Shown here: piece by piece, positions 33,535 to 42,007 of the stretch | Position numbering within the stretch: the stretch's first letter is position 1 | Layout: each line of letters begins with the position of its first letter | From: Nocardioides ferulae | Lineage (GTDB): Bacteria > Actinomycetota > Actinomycetes > Propionibacteriales > Nocardioidaceae | Assembly: GCF_003660455.1 (NCBI RefSeq) | Contig: NZ_QZVR01000002.1 | Location: 124,001 to 188,000 of the forward strand | Direction of reading: 5' to 3' | Length of the DNA stretch: 64,000 nucleotides | The notes under the pieces: generated by a model | Database searches by the model: none | What the model was told of the DNA's origin: nothing | What the model saw: only the letters and a program-made list of their open reading frames with translations | Position numbers and translations under genes: made by a program

Positions 33535-35946
33535 TCAGGCGCGGCGGTGCTCCGCGATCGGGTTCGCCAGCGTGCCGGCGTAGATCAGCGACTCGGCCTG
33601 GTCGGTCAGGTCGACCATCTGCAGTGTGTTGCGCAGCTGGAGCCGGTTCAGGCAGCTGTGCCGGAACTCCGGGCGGAACAGGTCGTACGCCGCGGCGGCG
33701 CCGGCGAGCTCCGGGTGGTCGTCGTGGTGCTCGCGCACGCACCGGCCCACCTCGGCCCAGAACGCCCGCTCCGGCAGCAGCCCGTCGACCTCGAGGATCG
33801 CGCCGAGGTAGCGCAGGAACCCGTCGAACACGTCGGTGTGCAGGGCGAGCGCCTTCACGTCGTCGGGCACCTTCGCCCGGACCCGCTCCACATCGGGCGG
33901 GAGCGGCCGGTCGTCCATCACCGCGATCTCCTCGCCGATGTCCTTCATCAGCGCGCGCACCGGCGCGCCGCCGCGCAGCACCAGCACAAGGTTCTCCCCG
34001 TGCGGCATGAACGCCAGCTCGTGGGCGAGCAGGCAGTGCACGACCGGCCGCACGTAGGCGCGCAGGTAGCGGCGCACCCAGGTCGCCGGATCGAGACCGG
34101 ACGCCGCGACGAGCGCCGCCACGAACGAGCGGCCCGCCCGGTCGCGGTGCAGCAGGGAGGCCATCGTCACCAGCCGCTCACCGTCCGCGAGCCGGGAGAC
34201 CGGGCTCTCCCGCCACAGCGCGGCCAGCATCTTCTGCTGCGGCGACTTCACCCCGCGCTCGTGGGCCAGGCCGTGGAAGGCGTCGCCGGTGTAGCCGACC
34301 GCCGCCCGTTCGCGCAGCACCTCGAAGCCGCACTCGCGCAGCGTCGCGTCGCCCTCGACGACCCCGGCCACCCAGTCGTTGATCGCGGGGGTCGGCCCCA
34401 TGTAGGCGGGCGACAGCCCGCGCAGGAAGCCCATGTTCTGGATCGCGAGCGCGGTCTTCACGTAGTGCCGGTCGGGGCGGCTGGTGTTGAAGAACGTGCG
34501 GATCGACTGCTGCGGGCGGTAGTCGTCGGGGCCCGCACCGAGGTGCACCAGGTCGCGGCGGGCCAGGTCGGGGGCGAAGGTCACCGCCACCTTGTTCGTC
34601 CACTGCCACGGGTGCACCGGCAGGTAGAGGTAGTCGGCCGGGTCCAGGCCGAGCCCGGCCAGCACCCCGGCGAACCGTTCGCGGACCTCGGCGTCGAGCT
34701 CCTCGGCGTACAGGGTCTGCTCGGTGAGGCCCTCGCCGAGCGAGAGCCGGGTGTGCGCGCGCCGGGCGGCCAGCCAGACCAGCCGCACGTCGGCGCCGGT
34801 CTCGGGCGCGTAGGCGGTGTAGTCGTCGAGCCCGAAGCCGATCCGGCCGTTGTTGGCGACGAACGCCGGGTGGCCCTCGGTCATCGCGCCCTCGACGTCC
34901 TGGTAGCCGGCGTCGACCAGCTCGGAGACCGGCGCGTCGCGGTGGGCGAGCTTCCACATCGACGAGGCGAGGGTGGCGGCGAGCTCCTCGAGATAGGTGG
35001 CCAGCAGCTGCTCGGGGATGCCGAGCCGCTCGGCGAACTCGACCACGAACGCCTGCGCGTCAAGCGGTGCCTGCTCGCCGCCGCGGGTGCGAGTCAGGCT
35101 GGGCTCGTCGACGATCCAGTGGTCGAGCGCCGTGCGCCGGGCGGCGAAGCGATACGTCGTACGCCGGTCGGGGACGCTCAGCCGCCAGGCTCCCGCGCCG
35201 TCCGGCTCGGGGACGAGCAGCCGCTCGTGGCTGAACTCGGCGATCGCCTTGGCGACCAGGTGGCGCTCCGCCCGGTCGAGCAGGTCGGGCCGCAGGTGGT
35301 CGGCGGTGAGTTGAGGGGTCGGCCGAGAGGTCGATCGTTCCTCGACACGCCGGGTCTCGACAGGCTCGACCACCGGGGGGTGAACCGGTGACGGCTCGGC
35401 GAGAGACGAGGCCAGGAACGCCTCACGGGTGCAGAACGACAGCGCGGCCTGCTTGGTGGACAGCGGCACCACTCGGGCCACCTCGAACCCCGCGGCGGCG
35501 TTGAGGGCGGCGATCTTCTCGTTGCGCACGTCGGGCTCGACGACCACGCGGCGTACCGCCGGGTCGGCGAAGCAGTGCCGCAACACCGCGCCCATCACCG
35601 CGCGGGTGAAGCCGCGCACCGGCCGGTCGGTCGGCGCGACCAGCACGTGCATGCCGAGGTCTCCGTCGGCCAGGCCGCCCACCTCCGGCAGCGCCGCCAG
35701 CTCGGAGTGCGCCGGGTCGTAGGTCTCGGCGAGGAACGCCGGCACCCCGTCGGCGCGGCCGAGCCAGGCGTGGTGGTGCGGGTCGGCGGCGATCCGGGCG
35801 TACTCCGCGTGCACGTCGGCCACGGTCGCGTCCTGCATCTGCCAGAAGACCGAGCGTGGGTGGGTGACCCAGCCGTGCAGCGGGCCGAGGTGCTCGTCGA
35901 GGTCGAGCGGCTCGAGCGTGATCCGCGCGGGCAGCGAGCGCGTCAT
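33535..35946 (-). CDS. Fused siderophore acyltransferase and NIS synthetase (DesC-DesD type)
   Basis: An 803-aa fusion. The first 185 residues are a GNAT acyltransferase like DesC/IucB (MHVLVAPTDRPVRGFTRAVM, VRRVVVEPDVRNEKIAALNAAAGFEVARVV), acylating N-hydroxycadaverine. Residues 225-800 are an IucA/IucC-type NIS synthetase like DesD (GHPAFVANNGRIGFGLDDY, LPVHPWQWTNK, SIRTFFNTSRPDRHYVKTAL, AFMPHGENLVLVLRGG), which joins and cyclises the acylated units. The linker (about 186-215) encodes a copy of a repeat that is intergenic elsewhere in this window. It overlaps desB by 4 nt (ATGA). In Streptomyces these are two genes. Confidence 0.9.
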   Translation of the reverse strand: MTRSLPARITLEPLDLDEHLGPLHGWVTHPRSVFWQMQDATVADVHAEYARIAADPHHHAWLGRADGVPAFLAETYDPAHSELAALPEVGGLADGDLGMHVLVAPTDRPVRGFTRAVMGAVLRHCFADPAVRRVVVEPDVRNEKIAALNAAAGFEVARVVPLSTKQAALSFCTREAFLASSLAEPSPVHPPVVEPVETRRVEERSTSRPTPQLTADHLRPDLLDRAERHLVAKAIAEFSHERLLVPEPDGAGAWRLSVPDRRTTYRFAARRTALDHWIVDEPSLTRTRGGEQAPLDAQAFVVEFAERLGIPEQLLATYLEELAATLASSMWKLAHRDAPVSELVDAGYQDVEGAMTEGHPAFVANNGRIGFGLDDYTAYAPETGADVRLVWLAARRAHTRLSLGEGLTEQTLYAEELDAEVRERFAGVLAGLGLDPADYLYLPVHPWQWTNKVAVTFAPDLARRDLVHLGAGPDDYRPQQSIRTFFNTSRPDRHYVKTALAIQNMGFLRGLSPAYMGPTPAINDWVAGVVEGDATLRECGFEVLRERAAVGYTGDAFHGLAHERGVKSPQQKMLAALWRESPVSRLADGERLVTMASLLHRDRAGRSFVAALVAASGLDPATWVRRYLRAYVRPVVHCLLAHELAFMPHGENLVLVLRGGAPVRALMKDIGEEIAVMDDRPLPPDVERVRAKVPDDVKALALHTDVFDGFLRYLGAILEVDGLLPERAFWAEVGRCVREHHDDHPELAGAAAAYDLFRPEFRHSCLNRLQLRNTLQMVDLTDQAESLIYAGTLANPIAEHRRA
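35330..35374 (-). repeat. Intergenic-type repeat inside the desC-desD linker
   Basis: On the minus strand this contains GAGGAACGA (35335-35343) within a GTCGA/TCGAC stem, and TCGACAGGCTCGACCACC on the plus strand (to 35374), which recurs with one mismatch at 61329-61350. Read in the desC-desD frame it gives the peptide VVEPVETRRVEERSTS. Elsewhere in this window such elements lie between genes. Confidence 0.7.
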
Positions 35947-37271
35947 GCCGGCACCCCCGACGGCTCCGCGCGCAGGTGGTCGGGCACGCCGAAGGTCTGC
36001 ACCGCGATCCGCTTCTCGACCGGGTAGACCTCCCGGCCGGTCATCGCCGCGATGATCACCGAGTTGCGGAAGGCGCCCATGCCGAGGTCGGGCGCGACGA
36101 AGCCGTGGGTGTGCTCCTCGGCGTTCTGCACGAAGATCTCGCCGCCACCCGTGTCGGCCGTGTCGACGGCATACGTCGCCGAGGCGGCGAACCGGCCGCG
36201 GTCGTCCCAGCGGATCCGCTCGCGCACCGGGTCGAGGAACGCCGGCACCTGCGCGGCGTACCCGGTGGCCAGGACGAGCCCCTCGGTGCGCAGCCCGAAC
36301 CGCTCGCCGGTCTCGAGGTGGTGCAGGTCGAGGGCGTACGCCGCGCCGTCGCGGCGCCCGCCGGTGACCTCGGTGCTCGTCACGAGCGTCGTCCGCGGAC
36401 CGTGGCCCTGCACCCGCAGCCGGTAGTGCAGGTCGAAGATCTCGTTCACCAGGTCGCTGCTGATGCCCTTGTAGAGCGCGCGCTGGTCGCGCAGCAGCCG
36501 GTCGCGGGTGCCGCCCGGCAGCCCCTGGAAGTAGGAGGTGTACTCCGGCGAGGTCATCTCGAGCGTGAGCTTGGTGTACTCCATTGGGAAGAACCGCGGC
36601 GAGCGGGTCAGCCAGGTCAGCTCGTAGTCGTGGTCGGGGCTTTCGGCGAGCAGGTCGCGGTAGACCTCGGCGGCGCTCTGCCCGCTGCCGACGATCGTGA
36701 TCGAGCCGAGCCGTTGCAGGTCGGCCTTGTGGCGCAGGTAGTCCGCCGAGTGCAGGGCGTGACCCTCGCCGACGAGCAGTCGCAGCGCCTCGGGCACCCG
36801 CGGCTGGGTGCCGACGCCGAGCACCAGCCGCCGGCCGCGCCAGGTCTCGCCGGTTGCGGCGGTGACGACGTACGCCGCGCCGTCGTGCTCGACGCGGGTC
36901 ACTGGCCGCCCGAACCGCACGTTCGGGAGCCGGGCGGCGGCCCAGCGGCAGTAGTCGTCGTACTCGCTGCGCAGCGGGAAGAACGACTCGCGGATGTAGA
37001 ACGGGTAGAGGTTGCCGGTGTCCTTGAGATAGGCCAGGAACGAGTAGCGCGAGGTGGGGTCGGCCAGCGTGACCAGGTCGGCGAGGAACGGCACTTGCAG
37101 TGTGGCGTCGTCGAGCATCATGCCGGGGTGCCAGGCCAGCTCGTCGCGGGCCTCGAGGAAGACGCCGTCGAGGTCGGCGAGCGGCTCGGTGAGGCAGGCC
37201 AGCCCGAGGTTGAACGGGCCGAGGCCGATGCCCACGAAGTCGTGGGTGCGGTCGTCGGTGGGCGCGCGCAT
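35943..37271 (-). CDS. desB: Lysine/cadaverine N-hydroxylase of siderophore synthesis
   Basis: A 442-aa FAD/NADPH-dependent monooxygenase of the lysine/ornithine N-monooxygenase family, hydroxylating cadaverine (DesB role). FAD motif FVGIGLGPFNLGLA at the N-terminus, MLDDATLQVPFLADLVTLADPTS typical of the family, NADPH motif VGSGQSAAEVYRDLL (about 205-220) and the C-terminal ATGY (LVLATGYAAQVP) are all seen. It touches desA (1-nt overlap) and overlaps the desC-desD fusion. Confidence 0.93.
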   Translation of the reverse strand: MRAPTDDRTHDFVGIGLGPFNLGLACLTEPLADLDGVFLEARDELAWHPGMMLDDATLQVPFLADLVTLADPTSRYSFLAYLKDTGNLYPFYIRESFFPLRSEYDDYCRWAAARLPNVRFGRPVTRVEHDGAAYVVTAATGETWRGRRLVLGVGTQPRVPEALRLLVGEGHALHSADYLRHKADLQRLGSITIVGSGQSAAEVYRDLLAESPDHDYELTWLTRSPRFFPMEYTKLTLEMTSPEYTSYFQGLPGGTRDRLLRDQRALYKGISSDLVNEIFDLHYRLRVQGHGPRTTLVTSTEVTGGRRDGAAYALDLHHLETGERFGLRTEGLVLATGYAAQVPAFLDPVRERIRWDDRGRFAASATYAVDTADTGGGEIFVQNAEEHTHGFVAPDLGMGAFRNSVIIAAMTGREVYPVEKRIAVQTFGVPDHLRAEPSGVPA

Positions 37272-38758
37272 CAGGCCACCGCCTCGCGCAGTTCGGCGGC
37301 GAGCTCGTCCCCGGTCGCGGCCAGCAGGGTGCCGATGCCGACGACGTCGTCGACGGTCGTCATCGGGTTGAGCAGGGTGAGCTTGAGCCAGCAGCGGCCG
37401 TCGACCTTGGTCTTGGCGACCATCGCCGCGCCTCGCTCGTAGAGCGTGGCCCGGATGCGCGGGGCGAGCCGGTCGGCGTCGTCCTCGCTCAGGCCGTCGG
37501 GCCGGTAGCGCAGCACCAGGGTGCTCAGCTCGGGAGCCGCCGCGAACTCCAGGCGCGGGTCGTCGGCGAGGCGAGCGTGCGTCGCCTCGGCGAGGTCGCA
37601 GACCGCGTCGACGTAGTCGCCGATGGTGTCGGGTCCCATCACCCGCAGGGTGAGCCACAGCTTGAGCGCGTCGAAGCGGCGGGTGGTCTGCAGGCTCTTG
37701 TCCACCTGGTTGGGGTGGGCGGTGTCGGAGGCGTCGTGCGGGTTCAGGTAGTCGGCGTGCCAGGTGACGTGGCCCAGATGGGCGCCGTGCCGGACGAGCA
37801 GGGCGCTGGAGGAGACCGGCTGGAACCAGGTCTTGTGGTAGTCGACGGTGACCGAGTCGGCCCGTTCGATGCCGGCGAGCAGGTGGCGCCGGCGGGGGGA
37901 GACCAGGAGCCCACCGCCGTACGCCGCGTCGACGTGCAGCCAGGTGCCGTGCCGCGCGCAGAGGTCGGCGGCGGCCTCGAGCGGGTCGATCGCCCCGAAG
38001 TCGGTGGTGCCGGCGGTGGCGACGACGGCCATCGGGATGAGCCCGTGGCTCTTGCAGCCGTCGAGGGCGGCGCTCAGTGCGGCGGGGTCCATCCGGTGCC
38101 GGGCGTCGGTGGCGACGCTGACGACGGCGTGGTCGCCGAGCCCGAGCAGGCGGGCGGCCTTCTGCACGCTGAAGTGCGCCTCGGCCGAGGCGATCACCCG
38201 CAGCCGGGAGGCGTCGCCGGCGCTGCGGCCGGCGAGGGCGACGTCGCGGGCGAGCAGCAGCGCCTGGAGGTTCGACTGGGTGCCGCCGCTGGTGAAGATG
38301 CCGTCGGCGCCGGGCCCGAAGCCGATCCGGGCCGCGGTCCAGTCGACGAGGTGCCGCTCGACGAAGGTGCCGCCGACGCTCTGGTCGAAGGTGTCGAGGG
38401 AGGCGTTGACGCCGGAGACGAAGAGCTCGGCGAGCAGGGCCGGCACCACCACGGGGCAGTTGAGGTGGGCGGCGTAGGCCGGGTCGTGGAACCAGACGGT
38501 GTCGTCGAGCCAGAGCCGGCGCATCTCCGTCAGCGCCTGGGCGGCGTCGCCGAGGGGTCGGTCGAGGTCGACGTCGACGACCGGCTTCGCGGCCTGCGCC
38601 GGCAGCACGCCGGTCGCGGGGCCGCGCTGCGCGCGCATCGCGTCGCTGAGTGCGTCGAGACCGAGCGCCAACGAGGTCCGGTAGTCGTCGAGGTGGTCGG
38701 GGTGGAACAGGTGGGTCAGGGGCGAGCGCCGCTGCGTGGCGTGCGGGGGAGGGGTCAC
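37271..38758 (-). CDS. desA: PLP-dependent lysine decarboxylase of siderophore synthesis
   Basis: A 495-aa group II PLP decarboxylase like DesA, making cadaverine from lysine. Signatures: FTSGGTQSNLQALLLARD, ASAEAHFSVQKAARLLGLG, VATAGTTDFGAIDPL, HVDAAYGGGLLVS and the PLP lysine in VTVDYHKTWFQP. GTG 38758 follows GGAAGG by 9 nt; upstream extension would read through the IdeR box. It is the first gene of the operon. The family also includes diaminobutyrate decarboxylases, so substrate choice rests on the neighbours. Confidence 0.9.
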   Translation of the reverse strand: MTPPPHATQRRSPLTHLFHPDHLDDYRTSLALGLDALSDAMRAQRGPATGVLPAQAAKPVVDVDLDRPLGDAAQALTEMRRLWLDDTVWFHDPAYAAHLNCPVVVPALLAELFVSGVNASLDTFDQSVGGTFVERHLVDWTAARIGFGPGADGIFTSGGTQSNLQALLLARDVALAGRSAGDASRLRVIASAEAHFSVQKAARLLGLGDHAVVSVATDARHRMDPAALSAALDGCKSHGLIPMAVVATAGTTDFGAIDPLEAAADLCARHGTWLHVDAAYGGGLLVSPRRRHLLAGIERADSVTVDYHKTWFQPVSSSALLVRHGAHLGHVTWHADYLNPHDASDTAHPNQVDKSLQTTRRFDALKLWLTLRVMGPDTIGDYVDAVCDLAEATHARLADDPRLEFAAAPELSTLVLRYRPDGLSEDDADRLAPRIRATLYERGAAMVAKTKVDGRCWLKLTLLNPMTTVDDVVGIGTLLAATGDELAAELREAVA

Positions 38759-38785
38759 CGACGTCTGCCTTCCGAGCAGGAGAAG

Positions 38786-38804
38786 TAAGGTGAGCCTTAC
38801 CTTA
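38786..38804. promoter_or_regulatory. IdeR/DtxR iron box before the siderophore operon
   Basis: TAAGGTGAGCCTTACCTTA is a 19-bp IdeR/DtxR box, 27 bp before the desA start. On the minus strand its TAAGGT end serves as a plausible -10, with TTGTCG 19 bp farther upstream as -35. Iron-loaded IdeR would cover the promoter. Confidence 0.82.
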
Positions 38805-39019
38805 GTGACGTAGTCGGTGGATGCGACAACAGGGTTGTCCGTCGGTTGGGACGCCCATCTGCGAACCGCGACGGACTTGCGGGACCGAAACGGGGGCGTC
38901 TGCACGGTCGGCGGCGCGGCGGTCAACTGTGGAACTTGCTGTCAGCATCCGGCAGCAAGTGACACGTCAAGCTCGTGCCGGCGTCATCCGCAGGTGGGCG
39001 CCGGGATGCCGAGCGCCGG
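38805..39019. other. Intergenic region with a hairpin, no gene seen
   Basis: Between the desA promoter and the kinase stop I find no credible gene. ACTTGCTG (38934-38941) pairs with CAGCAAGT (38953-38960) in an 8-bp stem with an 11-nt loop; this may terminate the kinase transcript, which comes from the right. Confidence 0.4.
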
Positions 39020-40183
39020 CTAGCGGTTCGAGCGCTGACCGGGCGGGCGCTGGCGCTCCCGGTCGTCGTCCGCGGGGTCCGTGCGCTCTTCGGCGGCGAA
39101 CGCCGCGACGACCAGCAGCAGCACGATCGCCGCGAGCGCGCCGGCCACCCCACGCTGGTGCGCGGGCATCCGGCGTAGCGCCGCCAGCGCGCGCCGGGTC
39201 CGCGCCGCGATCGCGTCTCCGGCCCGGTCCGCAAAGCCAGGGGCCGGGGTGGCCGGAGCGGCGTCCGCCGCAGCGGAGGGCGGCGGAGGAACCGGGTGTC
39301 GGGCGGTGAGCACCCGGGTCGCCTGGGTCGGCACCGGCTCGGACGCAGCCCGTCCGGCAGCACCGCGCAGCACCGCGGCGACCTCCTCGGCCGCCGGCCG
39401 GCGCGCGGGATCCGGATCGGTCATCCGGCGCAGCAGGTCCGGCCACGGGGCCGGAAGGTCCGCGGGCACGTCGGGGACACGGTGCAGCCGGGCCATCGCC
39501 GCCTCGACCGCCGGACCGGGGTACTCACGGCGGCCGGTGAGCGCCTCCAGCAGCACTAGGCCCAGCGACCAGACGTCGACGGAGGTGGTCACCTCCGCGC
39601 CGCGGACCTGCTCGGGGGCGAGGTAGGCGGCCGTGCCGATGGCCTGTCCGGTCCGGGTGTGGCGGACCGTGTCGCCGAGCAGGCGGGCGATGCCGAAGTC
39701 GGCCAGCCGCACTCGGCCGTCGTCGCCCAGCAGCACGTTGGCCGGCTTCACGTCGCGGTGCACCACGCCCTGGCCGTGCGCGTACGCGAGCGCCTCGGCG
39801 AGCTGACCGCCGATCTCAGCGACCCGGTCGGCCTCGAGCGCGCGCCCCGAACAGCAGTCGGCCAGCGTCTCGCCGTCGACGAGCTCCATCACCAGGAACG
39901 GGTGATCGCCGGTGATGCCCGCGTCCAGAACCATCACCAGGTTGCGATGGCTGAGTGCGGCCAGGGTGCGGGCCTCGGCCACGAAACGCTCGCGGGCGGA
40001 CTCCTCGGCGGTGGTGTCGCGTAGCACCTTGACCGCCACGGGCCGGTGCAGCAACTGGTCGGTGCCGCGGTGCACGTCGGCCATGCCGCCGCGACCGATC
40101 AGCCCCTCCAGCCGGTAGCGCCCGCCCAGCACCGGCTCGGCCGTGGTCTCGGGGTGGTCACCGGCCGGAGTCTCCTGCTGCAC
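39020..40183 (-). CDS. Single-span Ser/Thr protein kinase
   Basis: A 387-aa Hanks-type kinase, PknB-like. The kinase domain (about 20-280) has IGRGGMADVH, Lys in VAVKVLRD, VVHRDVKPANVLL, DFG (LADFGIARLL), GTAAYLAPEQV and the usual C-lobe. A Pro/Ala-rich juxtamembrane region precedes one membrane helix (GVAGALAAIVLLLVVAAFAA) and a short charged outer tail without PASTA or other sensor domain. GTG 40183 follows AGGAG by 6 nt. Confidence 0.9.
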   Translation of the reverse strand: MQQETPAGDHPETTAEPVLGGRYRLEGLIGRGGMADVHRGTDQLLHRPVAVKVLRDTTAEESARERFVAEARTLAALSHRNLVMVLDAGITGDHPFLVMELVDGETLADCCSGRALEADRVAEIGGQLAEALAYAHGQGVVHRDVKPANVLLGDDGRVRLADFGIARLLGDTVRHTRTGQAIGTAAYLAPEQVRGAEVTTSVDVWSLGLVLLEALTGRREYPGPAVEAAMARLHRVPDVPADLPAPWPDLLRRMTDPDPARRPAAEEVAAVLRGAAGRAASEPVPTQATRVLTARHPVPPPPSAAADAAPATPAPGFADRAGDAIAARTRRALAALRRMPAHQRGVAGALAAIVLLLVVAAFAAEERTDPADDDRERQRPPGQRSNR

Positions 40184-40269
40184 GTGCGGCTCCTGCGGTT
40201 CGGGGGTGTCGACCTCAGAAAGTGCCCCGAATCGCCGTCCGGCAATCGTGGCGCTGCTCCGCCCGACGG

Positions 40270-41049
40270 TCAGCCGACCGGTAGCTCGACCGGCTCGCCG
40301 TCGGTGGAGTCGACGATCAGGTCGTAGCGGATCCGCCCGCCGGGCTCGGCGTCGGCGAACGCGTGGACGACGGTCGCCACCTGGTCCTGCTCGAGCGTGG
40401 TATCGCCCCAGATCTCGACCTGCTCGGCGCGCGCACCGTCGGCGTCGACGTAGGTCGCCGGGAAGCCGACGATGACCTCGTCGGCATCGGCGGTGACCTC
40501 GGTGACGACGAAGAGGGCCCCGCTGGTGGGCGAGGTGTAGGCGACTCTCATCTCCGCGCTGCCGTGACCGGGCACCTCGATGGCCTCGCCGTCACCTGCG
40601 ACGACCAGGTCGGCCACCGGCTCGTCGTTGACCAGGAAGGAGGCGATCGCGCCGTCGGTGCCCTCGATCTCGGTCCAGGTCACGCAGGTCGACTCGTCCG
40701 CGGGGTCGTCACAGGCCTGCCAGCCGCCGTCGACCTCGACGAGCGTGGCCGACGGTGCCGGCTCGCCCTCCTCGACGAACGCGGTCGCCACGCCCAGGCC
40801 GTACGCCGCATAGGTCGCGGCCGGCGACCCCGGCGCGGCGAGGCCCTGGATCGCCTCCAGGTCGGCGACCTGGCGGCTGGCCATCGCGGTGAAGAACGCC
40901 TCGACGTCCTCCGAGCTCGGGCCCTTCTCGCTGTCGGCACGGGCCGCGGTGCCGGTCGTGGAGTCCCCGTCGCCGTCGTCGGAACAGGCCGCGGTGCCGA
41001 GCAGCAGGCAGACAGGGAGCAGGACGAGCGGAACGGAGCGACGCAGCAT
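40270..41049 (-). CDS. Predicted lipoprotein of unknown function
   Basis: A 259-aa exported protein with lipobox LGTAAC, an acidic Ser/Thr/Gly spacer and a region from about 45 that could be an NTF2-like helix-sheet domain (SEDVEAFFTAMASRQVADLEAI). The C-terminal half has beta-rich segments (GALFVVTEVTADADEVIVGF). I chose ATG 41049 because TAGCGT on the same strand ends 7 nt before it, the leaderless spacing; GTG 41055 would lie only 1 nt after that hexamer. Confidence 0.6.
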   Translation of the reverse strand: MLRRSVPLVLLPVCLLLGTAACSDDGDGDSTTGTAARADSEKGPSSEDVEAFFTAMASRQVADLEAIQGLAAPGSPAATYAAYGLGVATAFVEEGEPAPSATLVEVDGGWQACDDPADESTCVTWTEIEGTDGAIASFLVNDEPVADLVVAGDGEAIEVPGHGSAEMRVAYTSPTSGALFVVTEVTADADEVIVGFPATYVDADGARAEQVEIWGDTTLEQDQVATVVHAFADAEPGGRIRYDLIVDSTDGEPVELPVG

Positions 41050-41059
41050 GGCCACGACG

Positions 41060-41986
41060 CTAAGCGCGAGTCGCCTCCGCCCGCTGGCGAGAGTCGTCCA
41101 CCTCGGCTGCGGTGCCCAAAAGCCGGCCGCACTCGGCGGCCAGCCGCGCCCGCAACGGCGCGCCGCGCTCCGCGAACCGGCGCTGCGCGGCGACGTACTC
41201 CTGCTTGCCCTCGGGCGTCTCGATCCGCACCGGGGTGAACGGCATCCCGTCGTGGTCCGCCAGCCCGGTCAGGTCATAGGGTGCCGCCCGCATGTCGAGC
41301 ACCCGGATGTCGCGCGCCAGCTCGAAGCAGTCCGCGACCAGCTCCGAGGCCACCATCGGGCTGAGCCGGAACGCGTGCTTGTAGAGGTCCATGCCCGCGT
41401 GCAGGCAGCCGGGCTGTTCGAAGTCCGGGCGGTCGGCGGCGCCGGGCCGCAGCGCGTTCAGTGGCCGGGCCGGCTCGGTGAAGAACCGGTAGGCGTCGAA
41501 GTGGGAGCAGGCGATCCGGTGCGACTCGACGACCGCATCCGTCCCCTCGGGTCCCAGTCGCAGTGGCCAGTCCGCGTGCCGCGTCTCGTCGTCGGCGAGG
41601 CGGTAGACCATCGCCCACTCGTGCAGCCCGAAGCAGCCGTACGACGCCGGCCGGGACGCGCTCGCGCGCAGCAAGCGGCGGGTCGCCTCGAGCAGCGGAC
41701 GCTGCGCGACGACGTACGCCGGGTCGACCGCGACGGTGCCGTCCTCGCGGCGCGCGTAGGCCTTGAGCTCCGCATGGTCGTCGGCGCCCTCGAGCGCCAC
41801 CCCGACGCCCGGGTGCCAGCGCCGCAGCTGCGCCGGGCGGTGGGAGTAGTAGGTGAAGAGGAAGTCGTGCACCGGGTGCTTCACCCGCGCCTGGCGGCGG
41901 GCCAGGTGCGGGGCCACGAACGCGTCGACCCGGGCGGCGTGCGCCTCCGCGCGCACCGTCCACTCCGACCGTTCGAGAACCTGCAC
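41060..41986 (-). CDS. Conserved actinobacterial protein (often labelled 3-methyladenine glycosylase)
   Basis: A 308-aa soluble protein with a distinctive conserved core: APHLARRQARVKHPVHDFLFTYYS, RPAQLRRWHPGVGVALEGA, CFGLHEWAMVYRL and FEQPGCLHAGMDLYKHAFRLSP. Proteins of this kind in Streptomyces and relatives are commonly labelled 3-methyladenine DNA glycosylase, but I see no helix-hairpin-helix or known glycosylase motif, and the label should not be trusted. Conserved His and Cys residues may bind a metal or cofactor. GTG 41986 has TACCCT 6 nt upstream, again leaderless. Confidence 0.6.
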   Translation of the reverse strand: MQVLERSEWTVRAEAHAARVDAFVAPHLARRQARVKHPVHDFLFTYYSHRPAQLRRWHPGVGVALEGADDHAELKAYARREDGTVAVDPAYVVAQRPLLEATRRLLRASASRPASYGCFGLHEWAMVYRLADDETRHADWPLRLGPEGTDAVVESHRIACSHFDAYRFFTEPARPLNALRPGAADRPDFEQPGCLHAGMDLYKHAFRLSPMVASELVADCFELARDIRVLDMRAAPYDLTGLADHDGMPFTPVRIETPEGKQEYVAAQRRFAERGAPLRARLAAECGRLLGTAAEVDDSRQRAEATRA

Positions 41987-42007
41987 CGCCTCAGGGTAGG
42001 TCCCGCC

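Noticed and set aside
33094..38926. Siderophore locus as an NRPS cluster or part of a mobile island
   Set aside because: All enzymes are NRPS-independent; no integrase, transposase or tRNA-flanked direct repeats were seen, and composition equals that of the neighbours.
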